Assembly (NCBI RefSeq): GCF_011045125.1
Contig: NZ_JAAKZF010000034.1
Location: forward strand, 1 to 62,302
Source: Allomesorhizobium camelthorni
GTDB taxonomy: Bacteria > Pseudomonadota > Alphaproteobacteria > Rhizobiales > Rhizobiaceae
Reading direction: 5' to 3'
Length of the DNA: 62,302 nt
Shown here: positions 27,498-35,560 of the stretch, piece after piece
Numbering within the stretch: position 1 is the first letter of the stretch
Layout of the letters: the number at the start of each line of letters is the position of its first letter
The notes under the pieces: generated by a model
Databases searched by the model: none
What the model was told of the DNA's origin: nothing
The model's input: the letters and a program-made list of their open reading frames with translations, nothing else
Made by a program: the position numbers and the translations under genes

Positions 27498-27902
27498 TTA
27501 TCCGCGACTGAGGATTTCGATAATCGGACAGTCGGGCGCAGTTCCGCCCTCGCAACGCGCGGCGGTTTCGGCGAGCGTCCGCTCCATGCGCCGCAGGTCG
27601 GCAATCTTGCGCCGGATGGTCTTCAAATGGGCCAAGGACGCTTCCTGGACCTCGCCGCAGCTATAGCCGCCCTCGACCATGCCCAGCAGGTTCCGGATTT
27701 CGTCCAGGCTGAAACCGAGTTCGCGGCTGCGCCGGATGAAAACAAGCCGCTTCAGATGGACATCGGAATAAACCCGGTGGCCACCTCCGGTTCGGGGCGG
27801 CGGCGGCAGCAGCCCGATCCTTTCATAATACCGCACCGTCTCGATGTTGACGCCTGTGCAGTGCGACAGTTCACCGATGCCAAATTCTTGATAGGCGGCC
27901 AA
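27498..27902 (-). CDS. merR: MerR family mercury-responsive regulator
   Basis: 134 residues from a TTG start with AAGGAGA eight bases upstream; the upstream extension to 27968 would run through the operator. The N-terminal winged helix (FGIGELSHCTGVNIETVRYYERIGLL) and long dimer helix are typical. Three Cys fit the Hg(II) site: YSCGEV in the dimer helix and ARCEGGTAPDCP in the loop, spaced like MerR of Tn501 within one residue. Divergent from merT, which it should repress and activate. Confidence 0.88.
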   Translation of the reverse strand: MAAYQEFGIGELSHCTGVNIETVRYYERIGLLPPPPRTGGGHRVYSDVHLKRLVFIRRSRELGFSLDEIRNLLGMVEGGYSCGEVQEASLAHLKTIRRKIADLRRMERTLAETAARCEGGTAPDCPIIEILSRG

Positions 27903-27917
27903 GAAAGTTCTCCTTGC

Positions 27918-27936
27918 ATCTGTAGCGGCTACAGAT
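27918..27936. promoter_or_regulatory. MerR-type operator at the merR start
   Basis: A perfect 9-1-9 dyad, ATCTGTAGC G GCTACAGAT, lies just upstream of the merR ribosome-binding site. Its half-sites match those at the merT promoter, so it probably mediates autoregulation. On the minus strand TTGACC and TACAAT lie upstream of it. Confidence 0.75.
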
Positions 27937-28004
27937 TGTAGAAGCTCCGGCACAGGGTCAAGGAGCATTCCGATGAACGCACCAAAGCGTGATGGATGCG
28001 GGGC

Positions 28005-28035
28005 TTGAACCTGTAGCTGCTACAGGTCGCATATT
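28005..28035 (+). promoter_or_regulatory. merT promoter with 19-bp spacer and MerR operator
   Basis: TTGAAC (28005-28010), a 19-bp spacer, then CATATT (28030-28035). The dyad CCTGTAGC T GCTACAGG occupies 28010-28026. The over-long spacer filled by a dyad is the classic MerR-activated promoter that becomes functional when the metal-bound regulator distorts DNA. Confidence 0.8.
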
Positions 28036-28068
28036 GGCATTTGAGCAGGACCGGAAGGTGACGATGCG

Positions 28069-28464
28069 ATGGACACTCGAAGCGAAACCATACAGGCGAC
28101 AGGCACGGCCGGCCAGGCCGCCCGGCAAGGACTGGCCGTCACCGGAGGGCTGCTGGGAGGGCTTGCGGCCATGTCATGCTGCATCATGCCGCTCGTGCTG
28201 TTCAGCCTCGGAGCTGGCGGCGCGTGGATCGGCAACCTGACGGCGCTGGCGCCTTATCAGCCGATCTTCGTCACCATGGCCCTCGGCTCCATCGGCTACG
28301 GATTTTGGCTCGTCTATCGCAGGCGGGAGGCTTGCGCCGATGGCGACGCCTGCGCTCGCCCCTTGCCCAAGCGCTCTGTCAAGCTGGGGCTTTGGGCCGC
28401 GACGTTCATGACCGCCGCTGCCCTGGCTTTTCCGTTCGTTGCGCCGATCCTGCTTGAAATCTGA
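28069..28464 (+). CDS. merT: mercuric ion transporter MerT
   Basis: 131 residues with three hydrophobic segments. The first carries the Hg-binding pair Cys37-Cys38 (AMSCCIMPLVLFSLG), and a second pair is Cys89/Cys95 in the cytosolic loop REACADGDAC. It moves Hg(II) from MerP across the inner membrane. First gene after the MerR promoter, 14 bp before merP. Confidence 0.92.
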   Translation: MDTRSETIQATGTAGQAARQGLAVTGGLLGGLAAMSCCIMPLVLFSLGAGGAWIGNLTALAPYQPIFVTMALGSIGYGFWLVYRRREACADGDACARPLPKRSVKLGLWAATFMTAAALAFPFVAPILLEI

Positions 28465-28478
28465 ACCGGAGAATAGAG

Positions 28479-28763
28479 ATGCACCAGACACTTTCCCTCG
28501 CGGTGGCGGCGCTCCTGCTGACCGCCTATCCGATCGCTGCTGGCGAAAAGACAATTACGCTTGCGGTAGAGAACATGTCTTGCGCCTCTTGTCCGTACAT
28601 TGTGAAACAGTCGCTCGCCGGGGTGCAGGGAGTGATCCACGCCGAGGTATCCTTCGAGAACAAGACGGCCGCCGTGACCTTTGACGACACGCAAACGGAC
28701 CTGGCCGTCATCACTGCGGCGACGGCCGAAGCAGGCTTTCCGTCGCATCCCACGTACGAATGA
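28479..28763 (+). CDS. merP: periplasmic mercury-binding protein MerP
   Basis: 94 residues. Signal 1-21, then a heavy-metal-associated domain with Cys35 and Cys38 in VENMSCASCPYIVK. Binds Hg(II) in the periplasm and hands it to MerT. Confidence 0.92.
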   Translation: MHQTLSLAVAALLLTAYPIAAGEKTITLAVENMSCASCPYIVKQSLAGVQGVIHAEVSFENKTAAVTFDDTQTDLAVITAATAEAGFPSHPTYE

Positions 28764-28805
28764 CGGAACACCTGCGGCTTTACGCATTTTGGAGAAGTAG
28801 CCGAC

Positions 28806-29036
28806 ATGACGGACCTGCAGAGCACTATTACCTGCCCGCAATGCCGGCATCGGGAAACCGAAACAATGCCCACCGACGCCTGTCAGTTTTTCTATGACTG
28901 CAAAGGCTGCGGAACGCTGCTGCGTCCCAAGCAAGGCGATTGTTGCGTATATTGTTCCTACGGCTCGGTCGCGTGCCCGCCGATGCAGGAAGCGCGGGGA
29001 AACGGCTCGTCGGGGAACTGTTGCGCAGCCTCATAG
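28806..29036 (+). CDS. GDCCVxC domain-containing protein
   Basis: 76 residues, very Cys-rich: CPQCRH, CKGCG, GDCCVYCSYGS and NCCAAS at the end. The GDCCVxC motif names a small family found next to mercury transport genes; a metal shuttle role is plausible but unproven. A degenerate copy of its 3' end recurs at 30571-30611. Confidence 0.85.
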   Translation: MTDLQSTITCPQCRHRETETMPTDACQFFYDCKGCGTLLRPKQGDCCVYCSYGSVACPPMQEARGNGSSGNCCAAS

Positions 29037-29046
29037 GTTGGAGGCC

Positions 29047-30393
29047 GTGGCACAGCAATTCGATCTTGCCGTGATCGGCACGGGAACCGCGGCGCGTGGG
29101 ACTGCGTTGCGAATCCGTGCGGCCGGATGGTCCGTCGCGGTCATCGACAAAAGACCCTATGGCGGTACTTGCGCTCTTCGCGGCTGCGACCCGAAAAAGA
29201 TGTTGGTCGGCGGGGCTTCCGCCATGGATCACGCAAGACGCATGCGGGGAAAAGGGATCGCGGGCGCACCGCATATCGACTGGCCCGAGCTGATGGCTTT
29301 CAAGCGCAGCTTCACCGATCCGGTGCCGGAGAACCATGAGAAGAGCTATGCCGACAAGGGCATCGCGACTTTCCATGGGCAAGCCCGTTTCATCGGCCCC
29401 AACAGCGTCGATGTCGAAGGCGCCGAGCTTGAAGCACGGCGCTTCCTGATCGCCACGGGCGCCAAACCGAAGGCCTTGGGCATACCGGGCGAAGAACATC
29501 TGATCACAAGCGAGGGGTTTCTTTCCCTCGAGGCGCTGCCGCCACGGATAGTATTGGTCGGCGGCGGCTATATCGCGGCCGAGTTCTCGCACATCGCCGC
29601 GCGAGTCGGAGCCCAGGTGACAGTCCTGCAACGCGGCGAACGCATGCTGAAGCATTTCGATCCCGATCTGGTCGGCTGGCTTATGGAGAAATTCCGTGCG
29701 GTCGGGATCGACGTCAGAACCGGAACCACCGTTGAAGCGATCGAGAAGATCCAAGATGGATTTCGTGTCACTGCTTCGGCGGGCGGTCGACAGGTGATCG
29801 TGGCGGCCGATCTTGTCGTGCATGCGGCGGGCCGGGCGCCAGACATCGACGGCCTCGATTTGGCGCGGGCCGGGATAGCCGCCAAGGGCGGGCGGCTGGA
29901 GCTCAACGAATACCTGCAAAGCCGTACCAATCCGGCAGTCTACGCGGCGGGCGATGCGGCTCTTTCAGGACCGCCGCTCACGCCCGTATCGAGCCACGAT
30001 GCCAGAGTGGTGGCCGGCAATCTGCTGGACGGCAATCGGCACAGGCCGGATTATCGCGGGGTGCCGAGCGTCGCCTTCACTATCCCGCCGATCGCCGCTG
30101 TCGGCCTGAGCGAAGCGGATGCCCATGGGCAGGGACTCAAGTTTCGCACGAAGTCGCAGAAAGCCTCGGACTGGTTCACCGCGCGGCAAGCCGCCGAGGA
30201 TGTCTACGGATTCAAGGTCATGGTCGAGGAGGACACGGAACGGGTTCTCGGAGCGCATCTCGTCGGACCGCATGCCGACGAGGTCATAAACCTGTTCGCG
30301 CTCGCAATACGGCACGGCCTGACCGCCGCCGCGCTCAAGCAGACCATGTTCGCCTATCCTACAGGCGCATCTGATATCGGTTACATGCTTTAA
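29047..30393 (+). CDS. FAD-dependent pyridine nucleotide-disulfide oxidoreductase (MerA-like, non-canonical)
   Basis: 448 residues from a GTG preceded by GGAGG. The FAD motif is VIGTGTAARGTALR, the redox pair Cys42/Cys47 lies in GGTCALRGCDPKK, the NAD(P) motif is VGGGYIAAEFSHIAA, and YAAGDAA is the second FAD motif. By position it replaces merA, but it has no N-terminal metal domain and no C-terminal Cys pair; it ends AYPTGASDIGYML. The GGTC..GC segment differs from MerA (GGTCVNVGC). Hg(II) or a disulfide may be the substrate. The stop codon is also the first triplet of a palindromic element. Confidence 0.85.
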   Translation: MAQQFDLAVIGTGTAARGTALRIRAAGWSVAVIDKRPYGGTCALRGCDPKKMLVGGASAMDHARRMRGKGIAGAPHIDWPELMAFKRSFTDPVPENHEKSYADKGIATFHGQARFIGPNSVDVEGAELEARRFLIATGAKPKALGIPGEEHLITSEGFLSLEALPPRIVLVGGGYIAAEFSHIAARVGAQVTVLQRGERMLKHFDPDLVGWLMEKFRAVGIDVRTGTTVEAIEKIQDGFRVTASAGGRQVIVAADLVVHAAGRAPDIDGLDLARAGIAAKGGRLELNEYLQSRTNPAVYAAGDAALSGPPLTPVSSHDARVVAGNLLDGNRHRPDYRGVPSVAFTIPPIAAVGLSEADAHGQGLKFRTKSQKASDWFTARQAAEDVYGFKVMVEEDTERVLGAHLVGPHADEVINLFALAIRHGLTAAALKQTMFAYPTGASDIGYML

Positions 30394-30562
30394 GGTGTGT
30401 TGATATTCAGGTGATGCCGGCCTGCAAATGGCAGCTTTCTGCGCTTCCGGTACTCACGTACCCAAATGTACGCTCCGTTCCGGTTCTCGAAATCTGCCAT
30501 TTTGGTCGCTTCGCGCCCTCTTCGATTCCGGCTCGGCCTGACCTGAATCTCAACACACCTTA
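30391..30562. repeat. MITE-like palindromic element, family 1 copy A
   Basis: 172 bp with 22-bp terminal inverted repeats (30391-30412 and 30541-30562) that match at 21 of 22 positions. A related, more degenerate copy is at 59399-59551. It carries no ORF of its own. Its first three bases are the TAA stop of the preceding gene. Confidence 0.88.
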
Positions 30563-30570
30563 GTGTGCCC

Positions 30571-30611
30571 GAAGCGCGGGAAGCGGCTCGTCAGGGAACT
30601 GTTGACCTCAT
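30571..30611 (+). pseudogene. 3'-end remnant of a GDCCVxC gene
   Basis: GAAGCGCGGGAAGCGGCTCG and the following bases through GGGAACTGTTG..CCTCAT repeat the end of the GDCCVxC gene (28993-29034) with a few substitutions and a 5-base gap. This looks like a scar of duplication or insertion around the reductase gene. Confidence 0.6.
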
Positions 30612-30678
30612 TTCCTGAAGCGAATTCTGGAATATGATCATTCTTCCAATTCCCGCTCGATTCTTGCTGGGAGGCCCC

Positions 30679-31545
30679 GTGTCGTTCGTATCCGATCTCT
30701 CGCACGCCCGACGATCCTATGCCGAGGAGTTGAGAGTCGTCGCACCCGTATTGCGGAACGAAGCGGTTGTCGAAGCTTTCGCCACCGTCCCTCGTGAGGC
30801 GTTCGCGGGGCCTGGCCCGTGGCTCATCCTTCCGCCATTCAGCAACGAGACATCGTTCCGGTCGCCGAGCGAGGATCCCCGTTGGCTCTATCACAACGTG
30901 CTGGTCTCGATCGACGAAGCCCGGGATCTCAACAATGGGCAGCCCAGCCTCTGGGCGCGGCTTTTCGATTCCCTTGACCTGACGCCGGGCACGCGCGTGC
31001 TGCAGGTGGGCGCTGGTACTGGCTATTACAGCGCCATCCTTGCAGAGCTCGTCGGTCCGACCGGACGGGTAACGGCTGTCGAATACGATGGCGTACTGGC
31101 TGCGCGCGCGCAGGCGAACCTTGCCACCTGGCCGCAGGTCGAGGTTGTAGCGGCTGACGGCACACTGCACGATGCCGGTGAGGTCGATGTGATCATCGTC
31201 TTTGCCGGGGCGACCCATCCGGCAACCCTTTGGCTGGATCGCCTGGCGGAGGGTGGACGATTGCTGTTGCCCCTTACGGCAGCGAAAGGCCGTGGCTTGC
31301 TGCTGAAAGCCACGCGCAGGGGCGCTTGGTTCGAAGCCGAATCTCTCGGTCCTTGCGGGTTCTTCCCGTGTTTCGGGCTGCGAAACGACAGAGCCGCGGA
31401 ATGCCTTGCCCGCGCGATCAGAGACTTGAAAGGCACTCCGGTTCCGATCAAAGCTCTCCATACCGGAGCGCCTCCGGAAAACGCGGATCACGTCTGGTAT
31501 GCTGGGCCAGGATTCTGGCTCAGTCGCGAACCGGTTGAAGCGTAG
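30679..31545 (+). CDS. protein-L-isoaspartate O-methyltransferase-like methyltransferase
   Basis: 288 residues from a GTG with GGGAGG four bases upstream (an ATG at 30634 is the alternative). The SAM-binding motif LQVGAGTGYYSAILAELVG and the following acidic VEYD are clear, and EAFATVPREAFAGPGPW resembles the N-terminus of isoaspartyl methyltransferases. It may repair damaged proteins or act on another substrate. Isolated, between the mer locus and a beta-propeller gene. Confidence 0.78.
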   Translation: MSFVSDLSHARRSYAEELRVVAPVLRNEAVVEAFATVPREAFAGPGPWLILPPFSNETSFRSPSEDPRWLYHNVLVSIDEARDLNNGQPSLWARLFDSLDLTPGTRVLQVGAGTGYYSAILAELVGPTGRVTAVEYDGVLAARAQANLATWPQVEVVAADGTLHDAGEVDVIIVFAGATHPATLWLDRLAEGGRLLLPLTAAKGRGLLLKATRRGAWFEAESLGPCGFFPCFGLRNDRAAECLARAIRDLKGTPVPIKALHTGAPPENADHVWYAGPGFWLSREPVEA

Positions 31546-31631
31546 CTTGTTCTGGCATCCCGACGCGCACGCGATGGGGCTGTCGGTTTCGGACCGGTGC
31601 GGATTTCGAAGTCGCTGCCGGCCACGAGGTT

Positions 31632-32264
31632 TCATGCGGGTCGGCGGATGACTCTTACCTTCCCGCTGTTTCCCCCGCCGCAGAAGAGCTGATCGCCGCC
31701 ATCCGATTCCAGCCCCGACACGCCCACGCCGGGCGGCATATCGAGCTTCTGCAGAACCGCTCCTGTTTCGGGATCGAGACGCCGCACATCGCTGCCGTCG
31801 CCGTCCCAGGTTGCATGCCAGAGTTCGCCGTCCACCCAGGTGACGCCCGTGACGAAACGATTGGACTCGATGGTGCGCAGAACGGCGCCCGTTTGCGGAT
31901 CGACCTGGTGGATCCTGCTGCCGCGATGCTGCCCGACCCAGAGCGTCCCCTCCGCCCAGGCAAGGCCTGAATCACCGCCGCCTCCAGGCGCGGGGATGCT
32001 GGAGAGGACATCGCCGGTTGCGGGGTCGATCTTCTGGATGCGGTCCTCCGCGATCTGGAAGAGGTGCTGGCCGTCGAAGGCCGTTCCCGCATGCGCGGCG
32101 ACGTCGATGGCGCGCACGATTTTTCCGTTGGCGGGGTCAAGAGCGTTCAGCCTGTCGCCGGATGCGAACCAGACGTGTTCGCCGTCGAAGGTGAGGCCGT
32201 GCACCTCGTCGACGTCCGGAAACGGACCATATTCCCTGAGGATTTCGGCTTGAGATTGCTTCAT
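31632..32264 (-). CDS. beta-propeller repeat protein (PQQ/Vgb-like)
   Basis: 210 residues made of short repeats with pattern LDPANGKIVRAI, IDPATGDVLSSI, VDPQTGAVLRTI, LDPETGAVLQKL, each following a W or F strand (VWFASG, LWVGQH, LWHATW). This forms a small beta-propeller related to PQQ-binding-like or glutamine cyclotransferase-like proteins. No signal peptide. Function unknown. Confidence 0.78.
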   Translation of the reverse strand: MKQSQAEILREYGPFPDVDEVHGLTFDGEHVWFASGDRLNALDPANGKIVRAIDVAAHAGTAFDGQHLFQIAEDRIQKIDPATGDVLSSIPAPGGGGDSGLAWAEGTLWVGQHRGSRIHQVDPQTGAVLRTIESNRFVTGVTWVDGELWHATWDGDGSDVRRLDPETGAVLQKLDMPPGVGVSGLESDGGDQLFCGGGNSGKVRVIRRPA

Positions 32265-32282
32265 GTGTTCATTCCCACGGTG

Positions 32283-32344
32283 AGAGTCTGTTTGGAAACT
32301 CCACTCTGGCGGTCATCTCGCAATAGCGAGTTTCGAAACAGACT
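32283..32344. repeat. short palindromic element, family 2 copy B
   Basis: AGAGTCTGTTTGGAAACTC at 32283-32301 pairs with GAGTTTCGAAACAGACT at 32328-32344. The outer arms equal those of the 22455-22589 element, but the interior is deleted, leaving a near-hairpin of 62 bp. Confidence 0.85.
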
Positions 32345-32372
32345 ATGAGGACCAGATTGACAGGGACTGACC

Positions 32373-33593
32373 CTAGCTGCTTGGCAGCGGACCGGGGAGT
32401 AACAATGTCGTCGGGAATCCCGGCACGGGCGGGGTCATCCAGCGGCGCGCCCGCCCGCGGCCGAACGACTGCACCTTGCCCGCTCCCGTAAGCTGTTCAA
32501 GCGCCCGCTGCACGGTGCGCGGGCTGGCGCCGAGCGCAATCGCCAGAGCCGAGCTCGACCACGACTCGCCGTCGGCGAGGAAGGCGAGGACTGTTGCATG
32601 CCGCTCTTCGACGGGCGGCGCCAGCACGATGACCTCGTGAGCGTGCCGCGGCGCCAGCGCAAAACCCCGGTCGGTCGCGTTCACCTCCGCCAGCGCGAGA
32701 AGCTCGGAGCGCAGCCGCCCGATCTCGACCCGCAACCGGGCACGATGCGATTCGTCGGCGTGCTTGCCCCGGAAGGCACGGCGGACGAGCACCTCCCTTG
32801 GCGCGTCGCCAGGCCACCCTTCGGCCAGCGCCCGCGCCAGAGAAAACAGCACCGGACGGGTCGCAAGCGAGACCACCGTGCCCGCGTCGCGGACAACGTT
32901 GCGGCAGGCGTCCATGACGAGCGCGCCGGAGGTCAGCAGTGCCTCGACCTCTTCGAGCAGGAGGGGGCGTTCCCCGCCATCCGCGATCAGGCGCGCCGCC
33001 GGCCGGGTCATCAGGAGGGAGACGCTTTCGACCTCCGCCGTCAGCCTGGGAATACCCGCCACCCGCGCCGCGTGCTCGGCCCGGGCGAGCGCCGCGCGCG
33101 CGATTTTTGTCTGAACGCGCCGAATTGCGATTCCCGCTGCCGCCAACTCATAGCCGGCCCTCAAGGCGGGTGGGAGCGGCGTGGGGTCAATGAGGGAAAG
33201 CAGGCGCTCGGCCTCATTGAGGCGGCCGATCAGGAGCAGGCGCCGGGCCGCGAGTGTCCCTGCATGCGCGGCGTTGACATGGTCCTCGTGCTTTTCGAGC
33301 GCCGCCCGCGCCGTGTCGAGCGCCTTGGCGGGCCAGGTGAGGTCACGCGAGACGAGTGCGATCTCGGCCTCGGCGACGACACACCGCGCGCGGGCCACTA
33401 CGTCCCTGGAGCCGAAGGCGCGCGCTGCGCTCTTGAGGAGCGACTTCGCTCGAACGAGATCGCCGAGCTGCGCCATCGCGATGCCCCTGAGCGCGAGCGC
33501 CGGGGCATCGTCGCGCAGGGCAACCCGCTTCAACGCGCCAAGAGGATCGCCTGCCGCAAGCGCGCGCGCCGCGGCCGTGATCAGCGAGTCCAT
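32373..33593 (-). CDS. helix-turn-helix regulator with TPR-like N-terminal region
   Basis: 406 residues. The first two-thirds are Ala/Leu-rich helical repeats resembling TPR. The C-terminus contains a winged helix (SWSSSALAIALGASPRTVQRALEQL) followed by a basic wing (GRGRARRW). A BTAD-like or LuxR-family-like architecture is possible. It is divergent from the DUF899 gene with a gap of about 116 bp, making it the likely regulator. Confidence 0.72.
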   Translation of the reverse strand: MDSLITAAARALAAGDPLGALKRVALRDDAPALALRGIAMAQLGDLVRAKSLLKSAARAFGSRDVVARARCVVAEAEIALVSRDLTWPAKALDTARAALEKHEDHVNAAHAGTLAARRLLLIGRLNEAERLLSLIDPTPLPPALRAGYELAAAGIAIRRVQTKIARAALARAEHAARVAGIPRLTAEVESVSLLMTRPAARLIADGGERPLLLEEVEALLTSGALVMDACRNVVRDAGTVVSLATRPVLFSLARALAEGWPGDAPREVLVRRAFRGKHADESHRARLRVEIGRLRSELLALAEVNATDRGFALAPRHAHEVIVLAPPVEERHATVLAFLADGESWSSSALAIALGASPRTVQRALEQLTGAGKVQSFGRGRARRWMTPPVPGFPTTLLLPGPLPSS

Positions 33594-33709
33594 CGGAATC
33601 CCGTCACACTTGTTACTCTCGTCATTTGCTGTCCGTCACTAACCTACCTCTCGATAACCAGCCAGCACGTCGCACCGGCAATGGTGCACGCAACCATCGG
33701 AGAAGAACC

Positions 33710-34522
33710 ATGACGGCACATTTGACAGGCACACGTGAAGAGTGGCTTGCAGCGCGGCTCCAACTGCTCGAGGCGGAGAAGGAACTGACGCGGCGCAGCG
33801 ACGAACTGGCGCGGCGGCGGCAGGAATTGCCGTGGGTCCGCATCGAGAAGGAGTACCGGTTCGAGACCGACGAAGGAAGCGCCTCGCTCGCGGACCTCTT
33901 CAAAGGGCGCTCGCAGCTCCTCGTCTACCACTTCATGTTCGGCCCCGACTACACGGCCGGGTGCCCCTCATGCTCGTCGATCGCCGACGGATTCAACGGC
34001 GTCGTCGTCCATCTCGAGAACCATGATGTCGCCTTTTCGGCCGTATCGCGTGCGCCGCTGGAAAAGCTGCAGGCATTCAAGCGGCGGATGGGCTGGACCT
34101 TTCCCTGGGCTTCCGCCGCCGCCAGCGACTTCAACCGCGACTTCAGCGTCTGGTTCACGCAAGAGGAGCAGCGCCGCGGCGGCATCGAATACAACTTCCG
34201 CCGCGAGCCGGCGATGGCCGATCTGGCGTCGAAGGAGCCGCTGGTCGGCGGCGCCATGCAGGAATGGAAGCTGCGCGGCGGCGAAGGCCCGGTGGCGCAG
34301 ATCGCGGCGATGACCGGCACCGACGTGGCCACCTACACGCGCGAGAGACCGGGCCTGAGCGCCTTCGTGCTCGAGGACGGCGTGGTCCATCACACCTATT
34401 CCAGCTATGCGCGCGGAGTGGACGGCATATGGGGCATGTACCAATGGCTCGACCGCGCACCCAAGGGGCGCAACGAGAACGGCATCTGGTGGCGCCGCCA
34501 CGATGAATACGGCCAGGGCTGA
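33710..34522 (+). CDS. DUF899 family thioredoxin-like protein
   Basis: 270 residues. LPWVRIEKEYRFET, then LLVYHFMFGPDYTAGCPSCSS with the CPSC pair, as in DUF899, a thioredoxin-fold family with no assigned role. The WFTQEEQRRGGIEYNFRRE insertion and the C-terminal IWWRRHDEY are typical. Start ATG set by GGAGAA upstream; the frame is open to 33626. Confidence 0.85.
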   Translation: MTAHLTGTREEWLAARLQLLEAEKELTRRSDELARRRQELPWVRIEKEYRFETDEGSASLADLFKGRSQLLVYHFMFGPDYTAGCPSCSSIADGFNGVVVHLENHDVAFSAVSRAPLEKLQAFKRRMGWTFPWASAAASDFNRDFSVWFTQEEQRRGGIEYNFRREPAMADLASKEPLVGGAMQEWKLRGGEGPVAQIAAMTGTDVATYTRERPGLSAFVLEDGVVHHTYSSYARGVDGIWGMYQWLDRAPKGRNENGIWWRRHDEYGQG

Positions 34523-34558
34523 CGTTCGATATCTCTGCGCCCCGACAGCGCCAAAGCG

Positions 34559-34801
34559 ATGCCGGTAAGACCTGCCGGCGATCCACGCGACCGGCCTGCC
34601 GCGCGACGCGCGGCGGACCGGCTGTCGCTTGCGGCCGCGCCGACCTTCGCGACCATGGCGCTGCTTACGGGCGTTCCTGGCGGCGGGGATATCTGCTCGG
34701 CCGCGCAAGGAGCGTGGCCGCTGAGTGGAATGGTCCCGATGTATCTGCTGATGAGCGCCTTCCATTCGGCGCCCTGGCTGAAACTTGTCTCCAGCCGATG
34801 A
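34559..34801 (+). CDS. small membrane protein
   Basis: 80 residues. The N-terminus is Arg/Pro-rich, then AAAPTFATMALLTGVPGGGD and GMVPMYLLMSAFHSAPWLKL form one or two membrane segments. The FHSAPWLKL ending recurs in small alphaproteobacterial proteins as far as I recall. It follows DUF899 by 36 bp. Confidence 0.58.
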   Translation: MPVRPAGDPRDRPAARRAADRLSLAAAPTFATMALLTGVPGGGDICSAAQGAWPLSGMVPMYLLMSAFHSAPWLKLVSSR

Positions 34802-34806
34802 AAGCG

Positions 34807-34835
34807 GCGCCCGCCGGCCGCAATCCGGCGGGCGC
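34807..34835. terminator. strong hairpin between convergent genes
   Basis: A perfect 11-bp stem (34807-34817 with 34825-34835) with a 7-base loop between genes that end at 34801 and 34844. There is no U tract, so terminator function is likely but not certain. Confidence 0.6.
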
Positions 34836-34843
34836 ACAGCCTT

Positions 34844-35440
34844 CTACCGGCCGTTCACCAGGTTGAGGATGAGCTGGTGGACGGCGCCGCCATTGCTGAG
34901 CTCCACCCGGTCGAAATCCCGGCTCTTCTGACGTTGCGCCAGCGACAGCGCCGAGAGGCGTTTCGTCATCTCGGTCCTGATCTTGCGGCATTCCGGGTCG
35001 TCGGGGACGGACAGGCCGACAGTGGCGGCCTCGATCGCCTTCACCATGTCGACGATGAATTCGCCATGCACCTTTTCATGGGCGCGCACGCCGGCTGAAA
35101 ATTTCTCCCAGAGTTTGTTCGTGGCGGCCGGGAGCTTTTCGGCGGGTTTTGGCAGCCTGTAGGTGATGATGAGCTTCGGCCGCGCCGAGACCAGCGTGCA
35201 GGCGCCGTCCCTGGGTTCGTATTTGCGCTGCCAGGTCAGCTTGAAATCGGTGTAGGCGATGGCGCGGCCGATGCCGGCTTTCGGGCCGCGCTCGCCGATC
35301 GAGGCGTAAAGCTCGGGGCCGGACTTGCCGGCGACGGCGTAGGGCTCGACCTTCTCGACCGCCTGCCACTCCGCAAGGGCGGCGGTCGGCGGGGAGGCGA
35401 GGGCGATCGCCAGAAGCAGAAGTGGGAGGGTGGATTTCAA
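34844..35440 (-). CDS. DUF922 domain-containing putative Zn protease
   Basis: 198 residues. Signal peptide ends in AALA. The zinc site HEKVH (RAHEKVHGEFIVDMV) follows the HExxH pattern of DUF922. Two Cys (ACTLV and PECRK) could pair. Periplasmic peptidase role inferred. A fragment of a paralog is at 20881-20925. Confidence 0.82.
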   Translation of the reverse strand: MKSTLPLLLLAIALASPPTAALAEWQAVEKVEPYAVAGKSGPELYASIGERGPKAGIGRAIAYTDFKLTWQRKYEPRDGACTLVSARPKLIITYRLPKPAEKLPAATNKLWEKFSAGVRAHEKVHGEFIVDMVKAIEAATVGLSVPDDPECRKIRTEMTKRLSALSLAQRQKSRDFDRVELSNGGAVHQLILNLVNGR

Positions 35441-35560
35441 GCGATTCCCCGCAGGCTGGTTGCGCGCGGCAGACTAGGGGGAGCGCCGAAGGGTTTCAAT
35501 CGGCCACTCACACCCAACAGGAGGTCCGACGCGGCTGGAACCGGACGGGGCGCTGCCCCG

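Noticed and set aside
29047-30393. Canonical mercuric reductase merA
   Set aside because: The C-terminal Cys pair and the N-terminal heavy-metal domain are absent, so the symbol was not used.
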